NCBI RefSeq assembly: GCF_027409185.1
Contig: NC_084467.1
Location: 14,622,501-14,686,500 of the forward strand
Direction of reading: 5' to 3'
DNA length: 64,000 bases
Source: Cynocephalus volans
Taxonomy: Eukaryota; Chordata; Mammalia; Dermoptera; Cynocephalidae
This document shows positions 46,201-60,788 of the stretch, in pieces. The position numbers were made by a program, and so were the translations under genes. How positions within the stretch are numbered: position 1 is the stretch's first letter; the number at the start of each line of letters is the position of its first letter. The notes below the pieces were generated by a model that ran no database searches, was not told the DNA's origin, and saw only the letters and a list, made by a program, of their open reading frames with translations.

Positions 46201-49200
46201 GTACTGGACAGATCATCTAGGAAACAAGCGAACAGAGGAACAGTTAATCTATCAGATAGAAAGAACAAATCTATGGTTATTAGAGGGGGGAGGGGGAAAG
46301 GGGAGGGAGAGATTGGATAAGGGGCATAAAGAATAAGTATGATGTGTAATAATGAATATGCTAATAAAAAATAAATGTTTAAAAAAGAAAAGGTTGACAG
46401 TCCCTGCACTATAGCAACACACTATCAACAGGAATGGGAGAACGTCAGAACACTGAAGGCAGGTATAGTCCGAAAAAGCCATCCAGGTGAGCTCGCTGAG
46501 AAATATCACTGCATCCCCAAAATCACCACCACCTCTGTCACAAGTGAACCAACACCAATCACTACGTATTTGACAATAAATTGAAAACAAAGCCAACTTG
46601 CAATGCAAAAGCTCAGCACTCAACTCAGGTCACTCACTAGCTCATAAATCTATTCTCACAGCAGGTATGCTTCAAATTTGCACCTCAGCAAAATTACATG
46701 TTATCTCACGTCTCATGCTCCTAAATGCTGAGCCCATACTTCAACCCCAACTGAACTTTTCCACAGGTACCCCAATTCAACAACACTTTGGGGGGGGGGT
46801 GCGCAGCATTTTAGGTGCTAGAGAAACAAAGACCCTATTCTCATTAAGCTTACACTCTGGTTAGGACAGACCACACGTTCATAGTATCATCTAATGAGCT
46901 CTCCTCTGCCCTACACTCAAACCTTCTATGTTCCCCATCTCCTTCAATGGCACTGCCCTTCACCTCATCACCCAGTCCAGAGACTGAACAGAGTTCTTGA
47001 TTCATCCAGCTTCTTCACCCCTCGTGTACAGTCAACCTCCAAATCCCATTTATTCCTCCTCCCAGATTTCTGTTGAATCTACTCACTAACTAGCTCAGGC
47101 TGCTGTTTCTCTCACCTAGGTTGTGATAAAAGCCTATAAATTGTTCTTCCTATCTCCAATCTCACCTCGCTCCAATTCATTCTTTATAATATGATCAAGG
47201 GCACTGCACTCAAGAGAGCATCTCTGGACCCACATGTCATCGAAGAGCGAGCTCTGGAATCACGCTTCTGTCTCCTTCAGCAGCTCCAGCCATGCCTCAC
47301 CTCCCATATGCAACTGCTTTCAATTCTTGGAAGGCTTTAAGCTCTTTTGTCTCCGAGCCTTTGCAGGTGTAGTGATCTCTTCTTAAAAATCCTCTTTCCT
47401 TTGACCCCTTGCACACTGCACCTATCTCATCATTTGGTCATTATTGTGCATTTGCCTATATACTCCACCAGACAGTAAGCTCCTGGCAGGCACGGACTGT
47501 GACTGTCTTGTTCATCAATGTCTCAGCCTAGCACAGGATCAGGCACACAATAGGTGCTCAATAAAGACATGTTGAAAGAATACTGAATGGTCAGAAGTGT
47601 TAATGCTGAGTTGTTGTTGTGTCTGCTGTATAGTGTATGGCCAAGAATAGTCCTGTGATAATTTGGAGTAGCATCTAACTAGATAAAGCCTTACTCTAAA
47701 GAAAATAATTCAATTTAGTAACTAGGAATAAGCCTGGAAACTAGCTGACTTGAGTTCAAGCTCATCATGTTACCTTTGGCCAAATCACAACTCGGTTCCT
47801 TGATTTACTCATATACAAAATAGAGATGTTCCAAGGATATATAAAAGGGCAACAAGAGGGATCCTTGTGGTGATGATATTGTCCTTTATTTTGGCTGTAT
47901 CAATGTCAATATTCTGGTTAGGATATGTGCTATAGTTTTATAAGATGTTACCACTGGGGAAGACTCGGTAAAGGTTACATACCATTTCTGTGTATTATTT
48001 GTTAACAATAGCATGTGAATCTACAGTTACCTCAAAATTAAAACTTTGATCAGAAAAAAAAAAAAAAATCCAACCCCGCTCACCTCTCTAGGGCCAGTTA
48101 GGACTTCTGAGGGGTTAGCAGACACCTCAGCCCAGTGGGGAGAGATCAGGAATGAGCTGCACAGTGGAATGGGTGGGCCTCCCTTAAAACAAAGTTTTCA
48201 GCTACTGGAGGCAGAGCAGAAAATGGCAGTGGTGGTATTACAAATGTCCCAGTGAGTGTGGCCAGAAATCCAAACTGTTTTACACACTAGTCAGCCATAC
48301 CCTCACAGTTCAACTGCTGCACAGCTGACCAAGAAGATAATGAAGCCCCACCTAAGAATGACTTGAATAAAGTAACCATAAAGATAACTCCCTCCTCTCT
48401 GCACACAATGAGATGAACTAGTGACCCCTGAGATTCCCTTACTACTCTAGCAGTCTTACATATTAGGGCAAGTCACGTATCAAGGTAAATCAAGGCGGTT
48501 ATAGCTGTTCAGTCAGTGGTAGATGAGAAGAGAGTATACAGTTCCCGTTCCCTCACACTACATGTCCTATCTGTAGAATGAGGTCCACCTGCATGCTGGC
48601 TACTCACCTGAGTGGCAGGGTGCTGCATGGCCAGGCCCCGAAGAAGCCTCAAGATAAATGGCAGGGCTGGGCGAGACAAAAACTTTTTCCAGATGTCAGC
48701 ATCCAAACTGCAAAGCAAAGGAAGGTATTAGCAGGCCAGAAAGTAAAGACTACCTAGAAACCAGTTGTTGATTCTAGTGTGTTTAAATTCCCAGTTCTTG
48801 TTTAAACGTGACCCTTCAAGAGTATCAAAAAGAATCACAATGAACACCCAGCTGAGAAGCCAGATAGAAATGAGTACTCTTAATAGAAACCAACAAGCTG
48901 CCATCCTTTTCCCTTAGCCCCAAAGGACTCTGCAGTGGTGGAGTGGTCACCCTGATAGTTTCCAGAAGGGGATGGAGGCCCCAAGAAGGGCAAAAGGGCA
49001 CACACGAAGCTTTACGCCAAGATAATGATGGAAAAAGAAAAGGCAAGCAGGCACTCTGAGGGAGGGGCTTCTTACTTCTTGGCACTGGGGATGTGCTTTT
49101 TCATGTAGTCAAGTGCACTTTGGGTGATTCCCTTCTGGAGAATCAGATCCTTCAGCTGATGCCCATTGCTGTTGTTCTTGATGCCAGCTGCTATTTTACA

Positions 49201-52200
49201 AAAGCAGTCCAGGAAGACTTTATCATCACCACTGTGATCTTCATCATACCTAGGAGGAAAGAGCTAAGAGTCTGAGGGTGTGAAAGGCAGAACAGAAACT
49301 GATCATGTCATTTTCTTGGTTAACAATCTTCAACAGCCTATAGGATCAAGTCTAAATTCCTTAACAGGACATAAAGACTCTTCTGACTCCTATCACTCTC
49401 TCTCTTACCTTCTATGTCTCCCAAACTCACAACGTTCTCTTGCCTTCTCATGCTTTTGCATACGTTACTCCCTCCATTCTGTCATACCCCTTGCCAGTCT
49501 CACTAACCACTGCACCTTCTCTGTCTAGACATCTGCCACTTTAACACAATATATTTTAACTACTGACTCACCAACTAGACTGAGCCTCTTAAAAGCCAGA
49601 AATTCAGGAGTCTCACAAAGCTATTTAAGAATTTTTGTGGGGACTCTCACTTAGCTTTAAGAAATCCAAGCAACATACTTATCAAAGTTACAGTACGGTT
49701 TGAATCGCTCCACCAAAATCTGCATTTTCTCCACCTCTCCAAAGGAAAGGTATGGGATTATGCGAAGCAGGCCCTGGAGCACACTAGGGTTGGAGCGAAC
49801 GAAGGTGCTGTTGATCTGGTCCAACAGCATCACAAGTTGATCCTTGTCACCTGTCAGCAGGAGGTTGCCCTGCAACAGAAAAGAAGGTGAAAGGCCCATT
49901 AATGTGGTCATGTCTGTGGCTGCAGCAAGTGACCCCCAAAGGTCATCCACTTCCATCAAAGCCACCAGAAGTAGCCCTAGGAGAACTGTGTCTCAGCACT
50001 TCCTGGAGAATTAACAGCATGTTTCACTTGATAAATTAGTTTCTGAGTTTCTGTGATGTCTCTGTTAATAGTCTCAGGTGGTCAAAATATACCAATATAA
50101 TCCTCCCCCCAATCCTCCAAGAGAATGTAGACGGCTGGACATTCATTTGGTCATAGCTCTAGCAAAACCATTAGCATCTATAAGAATGGAGGAAGTGAGA
50201 GGTGCAGTCAATGGAGAGAACCTGAACAGGGGTTGGAGACCTGGGTTCTAGGCCTGATTCCACAGTAACCAACTATATAACACTGAAGAGCTCACTTAAT
50301 TTCTCTGGACTTTGAGTTTCCTCAACTGTGAAATGAAAGGTTGGACTAAGGCCCCTGTCTATAACTTGGGACATGCCAGGATTCCATTAATGAGCAGCTT
50401 CTGAGTGAAAGAATATCCTTAGCAGCTTTGTTTCCTCTGAATTCAAAGATCTCAGGCTTCAATGCAATGATGTCACTATTAGTTGAGCCTTGCCATTCCT
50501 ATGACCTGAGCAGGTTCAGTCATCCCTGGTTGAGCTTAGCCAGAAACAAACAAGCCTGTTGTTGGTATTGAAACAGTGCAGGCTCCCAGTGTCTGTTGAT
50601 GGAGGGACTGGGCCCCACTTACCTTGTCCTCACTCAGGGGCTCAGCATTGGACTCGTCTAGAATGATCTCCATGATGCTAAGCACCTGCTCAGCCACAGC
50701 TGCACCCCCACTGTCCTTGCTTTCTTGCTCAGCTACCAGGGCCTATAGGAGGAAAGAGCCAGTCACTCTCAGGATAAAGCCACAGCCACTCACATGGCTT
50801 CTGCTTCTTCAAGAACTTCATTCTCAGAGACTGTGTGTATGCACGTGTATGCGTGTTCTGAGAGGAACAAAAGTGTGTGGGCTTTTTAGGACAGTGAAAA
50901 TGTGATGTTCCAGATCTCTTTCCTGGCTGCCCCAAGAAGAGGGATGCTACTTTCCATTGGTGTGTTGTCCGGACTGTTTTGGGGACTGCCGTCCTTGTCT
51001 CTGATCTGAACTCAGGTCTGGGGTGCCATGGAAGCAGCATGGGGGTGAGCAAATAGGAGAAGGGCCAGCTAAATGACCTGAGCCTCCACAGCAGTCAGCT
51101 GCACAGATGAAGGGCTTAAAGAAGCCACAAGTCCATTTCATCTGAGCCCAGAGGAAATGAGATGTCTTTCCCCCACCCAGGACTTCCAAGGCCCACTCTT
51201 CATCATTTGCAGCCCACATTCTTTACCAGATTTAGAGTCCCCAGCATGACGTTCAAAGTGTTCATTTCCAGCTTGACCAGCTGCTGCCGGTTGACTTTCA
51301 CCTTTACACAGTAACCAAACAATTTCAGCAGCACCTGACAAGAAAAGCCAGTCAAAACCCATGACACCATCTGAAGTGTAAGATGTGGGGACCAGCAGGA
51401 AAGAAATGTCTAAGAGGGGTCATATACAATCAGCAGGCGCTCTTCCTGAAATGCAGAGGACAGCAGGGAGAAGTGAACCTTAAGGGGACACAGTAAGATG
51501 GCTTGGCTCCCTTATCAGGTTAGCATTTCAAATAGCAATGTGCTCCAGAGGTAGCTCCTGTGGGCTGGGTACATCTCTACTATCTCTGAAACCGTGGCAG
51601 TGACACCCAATTCTTAATGGAATAGGTGACACTCTATTGTATTGGGGAAATCCCAGCACTAACTTAGACTCTGAATTAATAGTAAACAGAATGATCCCAG
51701 AGCTCATGGGCTGTGGAAACTCAGGACCAAGAAGGTCATTTAAAACACAGGCACAATAATATTTGTCCTCATATACGCTGAGGGGTGAAAAGAAGTGTAA
51801 AATACTTGTGGTGCCTCTGGAAGCCTCTAATCCTTACTGACAAGATAGCTGAATGAACACCCAAACAAAATCCTACCATACAAGAAATAAGTTACATTAA
51901 AAATTCCACTTAAAATGCAATAATAAAATAATAATGATAATAATGACTGACTTAAGTGCTGTTATTTGGGAAAAGACTATCAGACATTGGCTCCACAGAT
52001 AACTAAAGAGCCATCACAGAAGGCTGCCATCACACTGTTTTATTGCGGGGAGTGGACCAGGAGGAGGGGCGGGGGGGGGGCCTAAGATGTAGAGGGCTCA
52101 GGGAAGCTGCCAGGTCCTTCATTGGCTTGCACTGGTCCGTGGCACCATGCTGCCCTCTAGGGTTACATGGCATGATGGCCACAAGAGGCCAGAGGCCTCT

Positions 52201-55200
52201 TGCAAAGCCAAAAGGTTGGTCTCCACCTTGCTGTCCCCAACTCACTGTTAGAAGGTGTCGTCCCTGCTTGAAATCTTTGATCCCTGCCAATCTGTTTAGC
52301 ATGCATTCCAGGCCCCCACACTGGGCCATCACACCAGCCATCTTATACACTTCTTCTTCATCTTCTTCTTCATCTGGGGGAGAAGGGAAGCCAAGCAGAA
52401 ACAGAGGGAAGGTGAAGATGAGAATAAAACAGAGAGCCCAGAACAAAACAGCCCTCTTTCAGACTGATAGCTGATAGTCCTTTTCCATATGTTCAATAAA
52501 GATGTAGCCAATAAAACTGGTCAGTACTGGACACTAAACTACACTATCTCATACCAATAGGAGCTTTTTTCAAGGTTCAAGAAAATTACAATTATTTAGT
52601 CAAACATGGGAATATAAGCACCACTGTCATCAATGGAGGGGGAAAAAAACACTAAGCTAAAGTAAATCTGAAGTCAAGTATGTTGCTAATTGCATTTTTC
52701 CCTAAAAGGTTGATTTTTTCCAACTCCCGGACATGTCTGGATCAGGCCATAGAGGCCTGTATTTTTCCCCTGTTGGAGAAGTAATGTCCTCCCTATTCTG
52801 ATGCAAAGGTACATACAAGAGAGTATTTACTGAGAATACCCCTAAGTCCTGACACGTGACCTGCTCTTTAATCCCAAGCCTCAAATTCAATCTGTAGCAT
52901 TGTCTGTCAAAGACCATACCTGTGGTAGAGTCTAAGGACTCGATAAACTCCTCAGTAGCATCACCCAGCAACCCCCGCATCCGATAAACGATCCTCATGG
53001 GCTCTCCCTGAGCAGAGAAAATTGGAGAAAGGTACTTGTACATAGGCCCAGAAAAGTGCAAACGGCTTGACACCTGGTCTTGCTTACTGCCTCAGTAATG
53101 TGCAGAACCTCCATTTTTCTACAAGGTCTTAACCACAACATCTCTTAGAATCCAAACACACTGCAATTCACTTAGGGGAAAGGAAGCTAATTTTCTTTAG
53201 TGTCTGCTACAGGCTAGGCATTGTGTGAAGTATTTTACAGACATTATCTCATCCAATTTTATTGAAACACTATGTAATAGCTCCCAGTGCCGCACTCTCC
53301 TGAGTGAGCCACGGGGTCGGGCCCATATAACAATTATTAATTGAGTGTTTTACTCTATGCTAGGCCCTACGTGAATTAAGCACTTTATTTTTATATTATC
53401 CTTTCATACAAGGTTAACAGCTTATCCAAAGTTATCCAGTCCGGGTCTAATTCCAAGCCTGTGTTCCCTCAGGAGTAGAAACCTCTCTAACTAACAGGGA
53501 ATACTACTCAGAACAAGCAAGATCATTTAGATCAAAGAGCTTCGAATCAAGTCTCAGGAATCAAAAGCAAAAAAAGAGAAAACATCAATCTTTGCCAATG
53601 AGATTCTGAGGTCTTCATATAACCATACAGTAAGGAGACGGTTCATCCAAACCTCTTCAAGCTAAAACCCAGAACCTGATTGGAATGATTAGAAACAAGC
53701 CTCTTGCAAATTACTAGATTATAGCAACTTTACTAAACTGGAGGATCATTAAGTGTTCACTCTGTGCCAGGTACTGTACTAGGCACTCCAACATATTATA
53801 TTATTCTCATTTTGGAGATGATAAATGGGAGCTCATAGCCACACTATATGAAATTAGGTGGGTGACGAGGTACCACACTAATTCAAGCTACCTGCCTCCA
53901 AGCCCAAGCTCAGCTAAAGGACAGTAAACCCTGGAGGGAGAGAACCTGTCAGAAAGGCCAGTTCCAGAACTGCTTCCAGCTATGGAAGCCCAATGGGAAC
54001 TCCTCAGAGAGAGCACAACCACAGACACAATTAGAGACACAGAAAACAGAACAGGTTCTGGTCAGTAGCTAAAGATATGGGCTGTTTATCAAGGAAATGG
54101 AGGGGAAAGTAGAGAAGGGAAGTTGAAGGCCCAGATAAAAAGCTTCTTGTCCAGAAGAACCCCTCAGTGCATTAAGCACATCAGTGTGAGGGGCGAATGG
54201 TTTTCAACTTCCATCTTGCTTCATGGTTCAAAAGAATGTACATGGTTCACGTGTATTCTTTGGGTTCACTACATCATTTACAAGAGTGCTCACAGACGCT
54301 TGGTCTTAATTTTTTATGCACATCAGGGATTAAATCTATATTGTTCTGTTTTGATGCTAACATATTGGTGACAAGATGCACTGGCTGAGACAGTCTTCTG
54401 CCTGTCTCTCTGCCAATAGTGCTACATCTACCCAGCTGGCAGTAGACCAACAGTAAACAGGGACCAGGACTCCCAGCACAGCAGGAGAACAAAAAGGAGA
54501 GGCAAAAATGTGTAACTAAAAGACAAAATGTACCTACAGCAAGCTGCTAATTTAGTTTCTTAAACTCTACAGAAACATTTGGAACTAAGTATAGAAAAGT
54601 CTGCCATGTTTCATTGATTCACTAGTTTTCTATAATGAAGTTACCTATTTGATTCATTTGCTAAGAGAAACCAAAGATTAGGAATGGGAGTAAGAGAGAG
54701 AATGGAGGGGAAGGAAAGGACATAGGAAGAAAGGAAAGGAAGGAAGAGAGAGAGACTAAGAGGAGGGAAAGGTGAAGTGGAATCTGTAAGACTTCCATAA
54801 TGGACAAATGGCACTGAGGTGACCAGAAGGACCAGAGCACCCCATACTTCCACCATTTCCTTTTTCCCCTCCTCAAGAATACTGCCTGTTGAAGTTTCAA
54901 CTCCACAATTAGTAAAAACAGAAACGATGCTCCTTGACACAGCTACTAGAAAAATTAGCAGGCCCATAAAAGCTGAGAACTAATCTTAGTCAAGACATGC
55001 CCATCCTAAAAGGGCCCTGGACAGTGAGGGTCCCCATCACAGTGCATCTTCAGACACTGGCTGGTCTTGAACTTTTGGGGCTTGAGGACTTGCACAGCCA
55101 GCCTGCGCTGCGCACAGAGGGGAAATGCTCATGCTCTGAAGCTCCTCAAGCTTCACTATTCAGATGCCTCCAAAGGAGGAAAAGATGATCAGTTTTCTCC

Positions 55201-58200
55201 ACACAACTTCAAACAGGGGAAGTAAAGCTCATAAAAGTGCTGCTACAAGCTAGGTTAAGTGATGATTAACAACAGCTCCTGCTGATACAAGTCTGCGTAA
55301 GTCAAAAGTAAAACCACACCACCAAACAAGAAAACAAGCACCTACCTCATTCGTGGTACACCAGACCTTCTTGTAAACCTCAGCCACGGGAAGGTCCAAA
55401 CTAATGATTTTATTGTTCACTAGAAGCTGAAAAGAAAAGTAGATGAGGCTTTTATTGCAAATAATTGTAAGGCAAATACATTTTAAGATCAAAGGGCACT
55501 TTATGGCAGTGGTTCAAAACTCAAAATTTTTGTGCATCATGGACCTCTCCATCAACAATTCCACTCAAAAACTGCACATGTACACAACACACAGAATTGT
55601 GTGCACAATTTCAAGGGTTACAAACACCCTTTACATAGCCATGGACTCCAGCTCAGAAACTCCTGCGGAGGACCTTCTCCTATCCTGAGTCCACTTCAGG
55701 ATCAGCACCAGAAAAAGCAATTTTCTCTATTTCACCCAACATGCCTTTCATCACGTATATAACGCCAGACCCTAGAGGTTGTCTGCCAGAAGGTATCAGA
55801 TACAGGGCCATAAATCTGCAGAGGGGCTAAAATGCCAGTACTTGGGGACCTCAACTTGGAACCATTGGGAAGCCTCTGTCAAAAGCAGCAATAATAAAAA
55901 CTGACCACCACTATAACCAATAGCCGCTAACCATTTGCTTACTTCATGCCAGGCATTAGGCAGAGCCCTTTTAATCTTAACACCAGGTGAGGTAGGAAGG
56001 CAGGTATCATTAACCCCAACTTACAGATGAGGAAGCTAAAGCAAGCTACCTGCCCATGGTTAATCAGCCACTAAGGGGAAGCACCTAGATTGGATCCCAG
56101 CCCACGCTCTTAACCCAGCAGCACAGTCCTGTGCTCATTACCTCCATCCCACTGTCATCCTCCAGGAGAGCCACCAAGTCACAGTCCTGGCAAATCTTGT
56201 TCTTTATATCCCTCATAAGCGGCCCGATGCCTGGTTCATTGCTGCTATACGGGTTCCCAGGCATCCTGCCCTGTAAGAAGTCTTCTTGTTGAGGATCCTT
56301 CTCAAGCGTCACAAAGAACTCAGTGACTTCATTCTCCTCCTAAAGGACAGAGACAAAGACGCACGAAGGAATGGCAGAGGCAGAGATTTATACCATGCTA
56401 TCTTGTTCTATGGACACTCTGAGGGAAACACCAAACTCTTCAAGCCTTGTACACACTTAAAGATATAAAGGATAGGAAGCTCAGAGGTAATTTTAAAAAT
56501 CCAAATATAGGCTATGATCATATAGTGATTAGTACTCTGCATTGTGCCCACAGCAACCTCAGTTAGAATCTGAATAACAGCACCAAAAAAAAAAAAAAAA
56601 AAAAAAAGAGACAAAAACAAAAAATCCAAATATAGTTCAAATAGCCTTAAACATCAAGTATCGCCTCTTGAAACTCAAGGGTGGATTAGGAGAGAAAAGC
56701 TAACGCAATAAGCAGACAAGGAGTGACACAAAAGCTGTGTTACTGAAATGAAGTTTGGGGAGCTTTCCTTCTCCTCCTGCTCATCTCATATGATGCTAAC
56801 CAATCTGGGGCCAGATGACTTCATCAATGATGATCCTGAAGTCAAGAGGAGGGCTTCTCTATATGACACAACATTCATGCCCAACCCAATGACCTCGCAT
56901 CGTTAACTGATGGTACTGGCATATTTCATCCTTTCTCATCAGCAGGAGTGGGTTTTTGGATCACAGGTGCTTCTATATAGCTCAGCTTAAGAAAAAAACA
57001 CACATGCTGCATGTGTGTGCAAAATAAGGCGGGGGCGGGGGGAAGAAGGAAGTGAGGGAAAGTCTTTACACTCTAGGTCAAAATTGCTTCTTCCACAACT
57101 CATTGTTGGGTTGATAAGCATGGGATTTTGGCAATGGAAATTTGGACCTAGTTTTTTTTTAAAAAAAAAAGCTAATCTTGACCTGGAGTCTAGGAAATAA
57201 GACCAATAAAAGTCATTAGATTTCTCAACATTAAACATAGGAAAATTATGAGATTGCTTCTGTTTTATGTCAGTGGATCTCCCTAAAACATTAACTAAAC
57301 GGCCCAGTGCCAGTAAGATTCATCAAGACTATAATGAATCACCAAGAGGCTTAACGGCAAAGTGGCTCAAGCTGACACCTGAGTGCCATGGGAAACGCCA
57401 CCCTACTTACGGGATAAATGATGCTACAGAGCCTCTCAAAGATGAAGACAGGAGTCCGGTAGTCATCCAGATTGTAGCGCTTGGCTGTCTCAATGCACAC
57501 AGCCATGAAGGCCTTGGTTTCCGATTCTGTACCTGCCAGAAATCAAAGTGGCAAATTTAGTTAAGAAAGAGCTTCACCCACAGAAACTGAGATGAGACTT
57601 TAAATGAAGTACCATCACTGACGGTTTCTTTCTGCCCGGTAAGCCTTTAAATGCCCTACGCAGCAATATCAATAGTTCAACTGGAAACTTTATGGTGATT
57701 GGTTTTATACTCAGACCACATCCAATTTAAAATCTTTAATGCACAAGTCAACATACTGCATCATACTTGTGTGTATTTCTAGCTCTAAGGATAAAACCTT
57801 CTTAAGAACAATGCCTTATTCCATTTAACAACATCTTACCAAAAACAGGCACTCACAAAATGTCAAATAATAATCCTAACTGTATTCTAGTCAAATCAAA
57901 GGCAAGTTATAGTTTTAAGCTTTGTTCTAGAAGATTAGGAAGACAGCCAAAAAGACAACTTCAAGTCACATGAAGGGGAAGAAATATGGTCTTTAAAGGG
58001 GTTCCACTGACAAGGTCACAAACCAGCTCAGCATGCAGGATAAAAATGACATCAGAAGGACCCCATATCAGGCAATATGGCATAGGAGGTCCTCTGACCT
58101 ATCCCCACCACTTAAAAACAATTTCGAATGTTGAATAAAGATGTAGCAGTGAGCTGCCACACTGGCAAAGAAAAATCAAAAACCAAAAACTAAGAGAAAT

Positions 58201-60701
58201 CAGGAACCCAAGTAGATAAGCAAAACACTGAAGGTGGTTTTTTCCGTGAGCTTTGGTTTCCACGGCCTGGCTGGATTTGAAAGCTGTATACAAAGCCTCA
58301 AATCTACTGAGGTGGAGGAGTCTCGCAGGAACCACCGCCCCCCAAAAAAACACAAATCTGACACCCCAAAAGAGCTATACTCTTAGTATAAGGATCAATT
58401 AGAAATAGCTCTCCCTTTCCCCTGAACAAATAACTGAAAGGAAATTGTCTCTCAAAATTTGGAATTGAGTAGAGGGGGAAAAAAAATCTCTGAAAACTCA
58501 TAACAACCTATCCCCACATAAGGGTTTGTGGCTCAAACCTCAAATTACCTAGGAGGTCTAAAAAACGTGAAGCTCAGAACTTCCTTGAAGGTAGATCTGG
58601 GACAGCAGCACCCTGCAGTGCCTCAAAGAATAGTTATAAATCCTCTCTGAATAAACTCATCTTTGACTCAGTCCTAAAGAACTTCCACAGATAAACCTCA
58701 AAAATATGATGTCACAGTCAAAAATCACAAAATATAACATGACTTAAGACACAATGAGCAAGAGCCAGAATAACAGCAGAATCAGACCTACAAATATTGC
58801 AAATGTTAGAATTATCAGACACAAATATGCGTAATATGCTTAAAGATTATAAGAGATGAGAAATGTGAATAACAAGAGTATAAAAATCTACAACTGTAAG
58901 AACTCAATGGGTAGAATAAACATATTACACATATTGAAGAAAAAAAATCAATGAACTGAAAAAATTATCCAAAATGCAGCATAAACATACAATAAGATGA
59001 ACACTGTGAAAAAGAGGTGAATTGATATCGATGACAGTGCAAATGGAGTTCTACAGGATGAGGGAGAGACAATGGAGCAGAAGCAATTAAGGAGATAGTG
59101 GCTGAGAATTTTCCATAACTGATCAAAGACAGATCTTAGAACTCTTGACCTTATCCTGCTCTATGAGCTCAAATAAAAAGTCCAAAGTGATTGAGCCCAG
59201 CTCTAGAACTTACAACTCCAAGAACCAATACTCTTGAGAGATGAGTTTCTTTCTTTGAATGCAGGGAGATGTTTGCCACCCCTCCTCTGGCTCTGCAGAA
59301 CTTGGGAACATCAGACTGATGCACTAGCCAGCCCCAGGCTCCAAGTTCCAGGCCGCTTGGCAGTACTACCTGTGGTCATGTCCTCCAGCATCTCCAGCAG
59401 CATATCCTGCGTCTCATCAATCAGCTTGGTCCTCTGCACCACCAGCTTTCGCAAGCACAGATATCCATTCAGCACGGTACCCACCAAGCGACTTTTAAAG
59501 TGCCTTTTGATGGATTCCACCTCAACAAAGGAGGAAAGTAGGCCTGTGGAGACAGGAAAAAAGTTGCTGCAAGAGCTTTGCATGATAATATAAGCAAGGA
59601 AGGTAGGTGTCTTCAAAAGCAGGGAAAAATCTATCCTTGTGCATGGCACAGAGCAGATGCTCAATGAACTGAACTGGTCAATAGCTCAAAAACGTAAACA
59701 CATCCATAAGGAGAAATATGCCACGTTTAAATCTGCACTACAGTCAATAAAAGAGGGAAGTGAGTGAAACCCAGCACCCAAGGAACTAAGGGTCAGTCCT
59801 TGAAACATACCAAGGATGCCCTAAAGGAAGGGCCACACACTCTCCCTACCTGTGAGACTTTTGAGGGCATAGCCTTGCTGCAGATCAGTGCTCAGTGTGG
59901 CCTCCTCCAGGGCCAGCAAACGGGCTATTTCCTAAACAGAATGACAAGCACAGTGTGACAGCACTGCTAACAATACCAGTCACTTCTACCACTGTCCCAG
60001 GAGCTGGCAGCACCAACCAAAGACACTCAGTAGTCACATCTTCTTATTCTAAACCTTGCAGAACTTCTCTCCAAGAAACCAGGGACAATTGTATTGCTGT
60101 GAGAGGATTGCTTAAAAATTGGCAACAGCCTGCACACCTCCAATAGATTGCTGTGGGCATATGATAAACGTAATAAAGTCATAAAAATAATCTTTTCAAC
60201 AAATGTGTTTTCTCAGTAAAAAAGAACCACACAAAGTTTGCATCAGAGCACAACGAAAGGAGCACTAAGGGAAGGTGGCGCGCTGGTTACTGGGGTGGGA
60301 TACCTTGGTGATGAGGTTGCCCACGTAGGGCAGGACTCCCCGAGCGGCTAGGTAGACTTTCCAGTGCGCAGAAGTGATGAGCTTCTGGTAGAGAGCCAAG
60401 TACTCAGCTGCACACTCCCCAGCTACGCTCAGCTCGTCCAGGTAACTGCCATCAAGAGGGACAGGACACTATTAGAGAAGCCCAACAGTTCCCCTTTTCT
60501 CTTTCCATCTTCTGCACCTTTTACAGGGTGGAGAGAGGATGACTGAGAAAACTCCAGACTTTTCACTTGGGAACTTCCCACACTTGGGAAGAATTCCTTG
60601 CACACCACAGGGAATAAATAAGATAATGCACAACACAGGGAATGCTTGCCAAACATTTATGTGCTCAAAAGATTTCAATAAATATTAGCTGCTGCTGTTA
60701 T

Positions 60702-60788
<87 letters not shown>

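Noticed and set aside
46788..46799. G-run of about eleven bases as a functional G-quadruplex
   Set aside because: A single homopolymer run without neighbouring G-runs; more likely slippage or sequencing noise.
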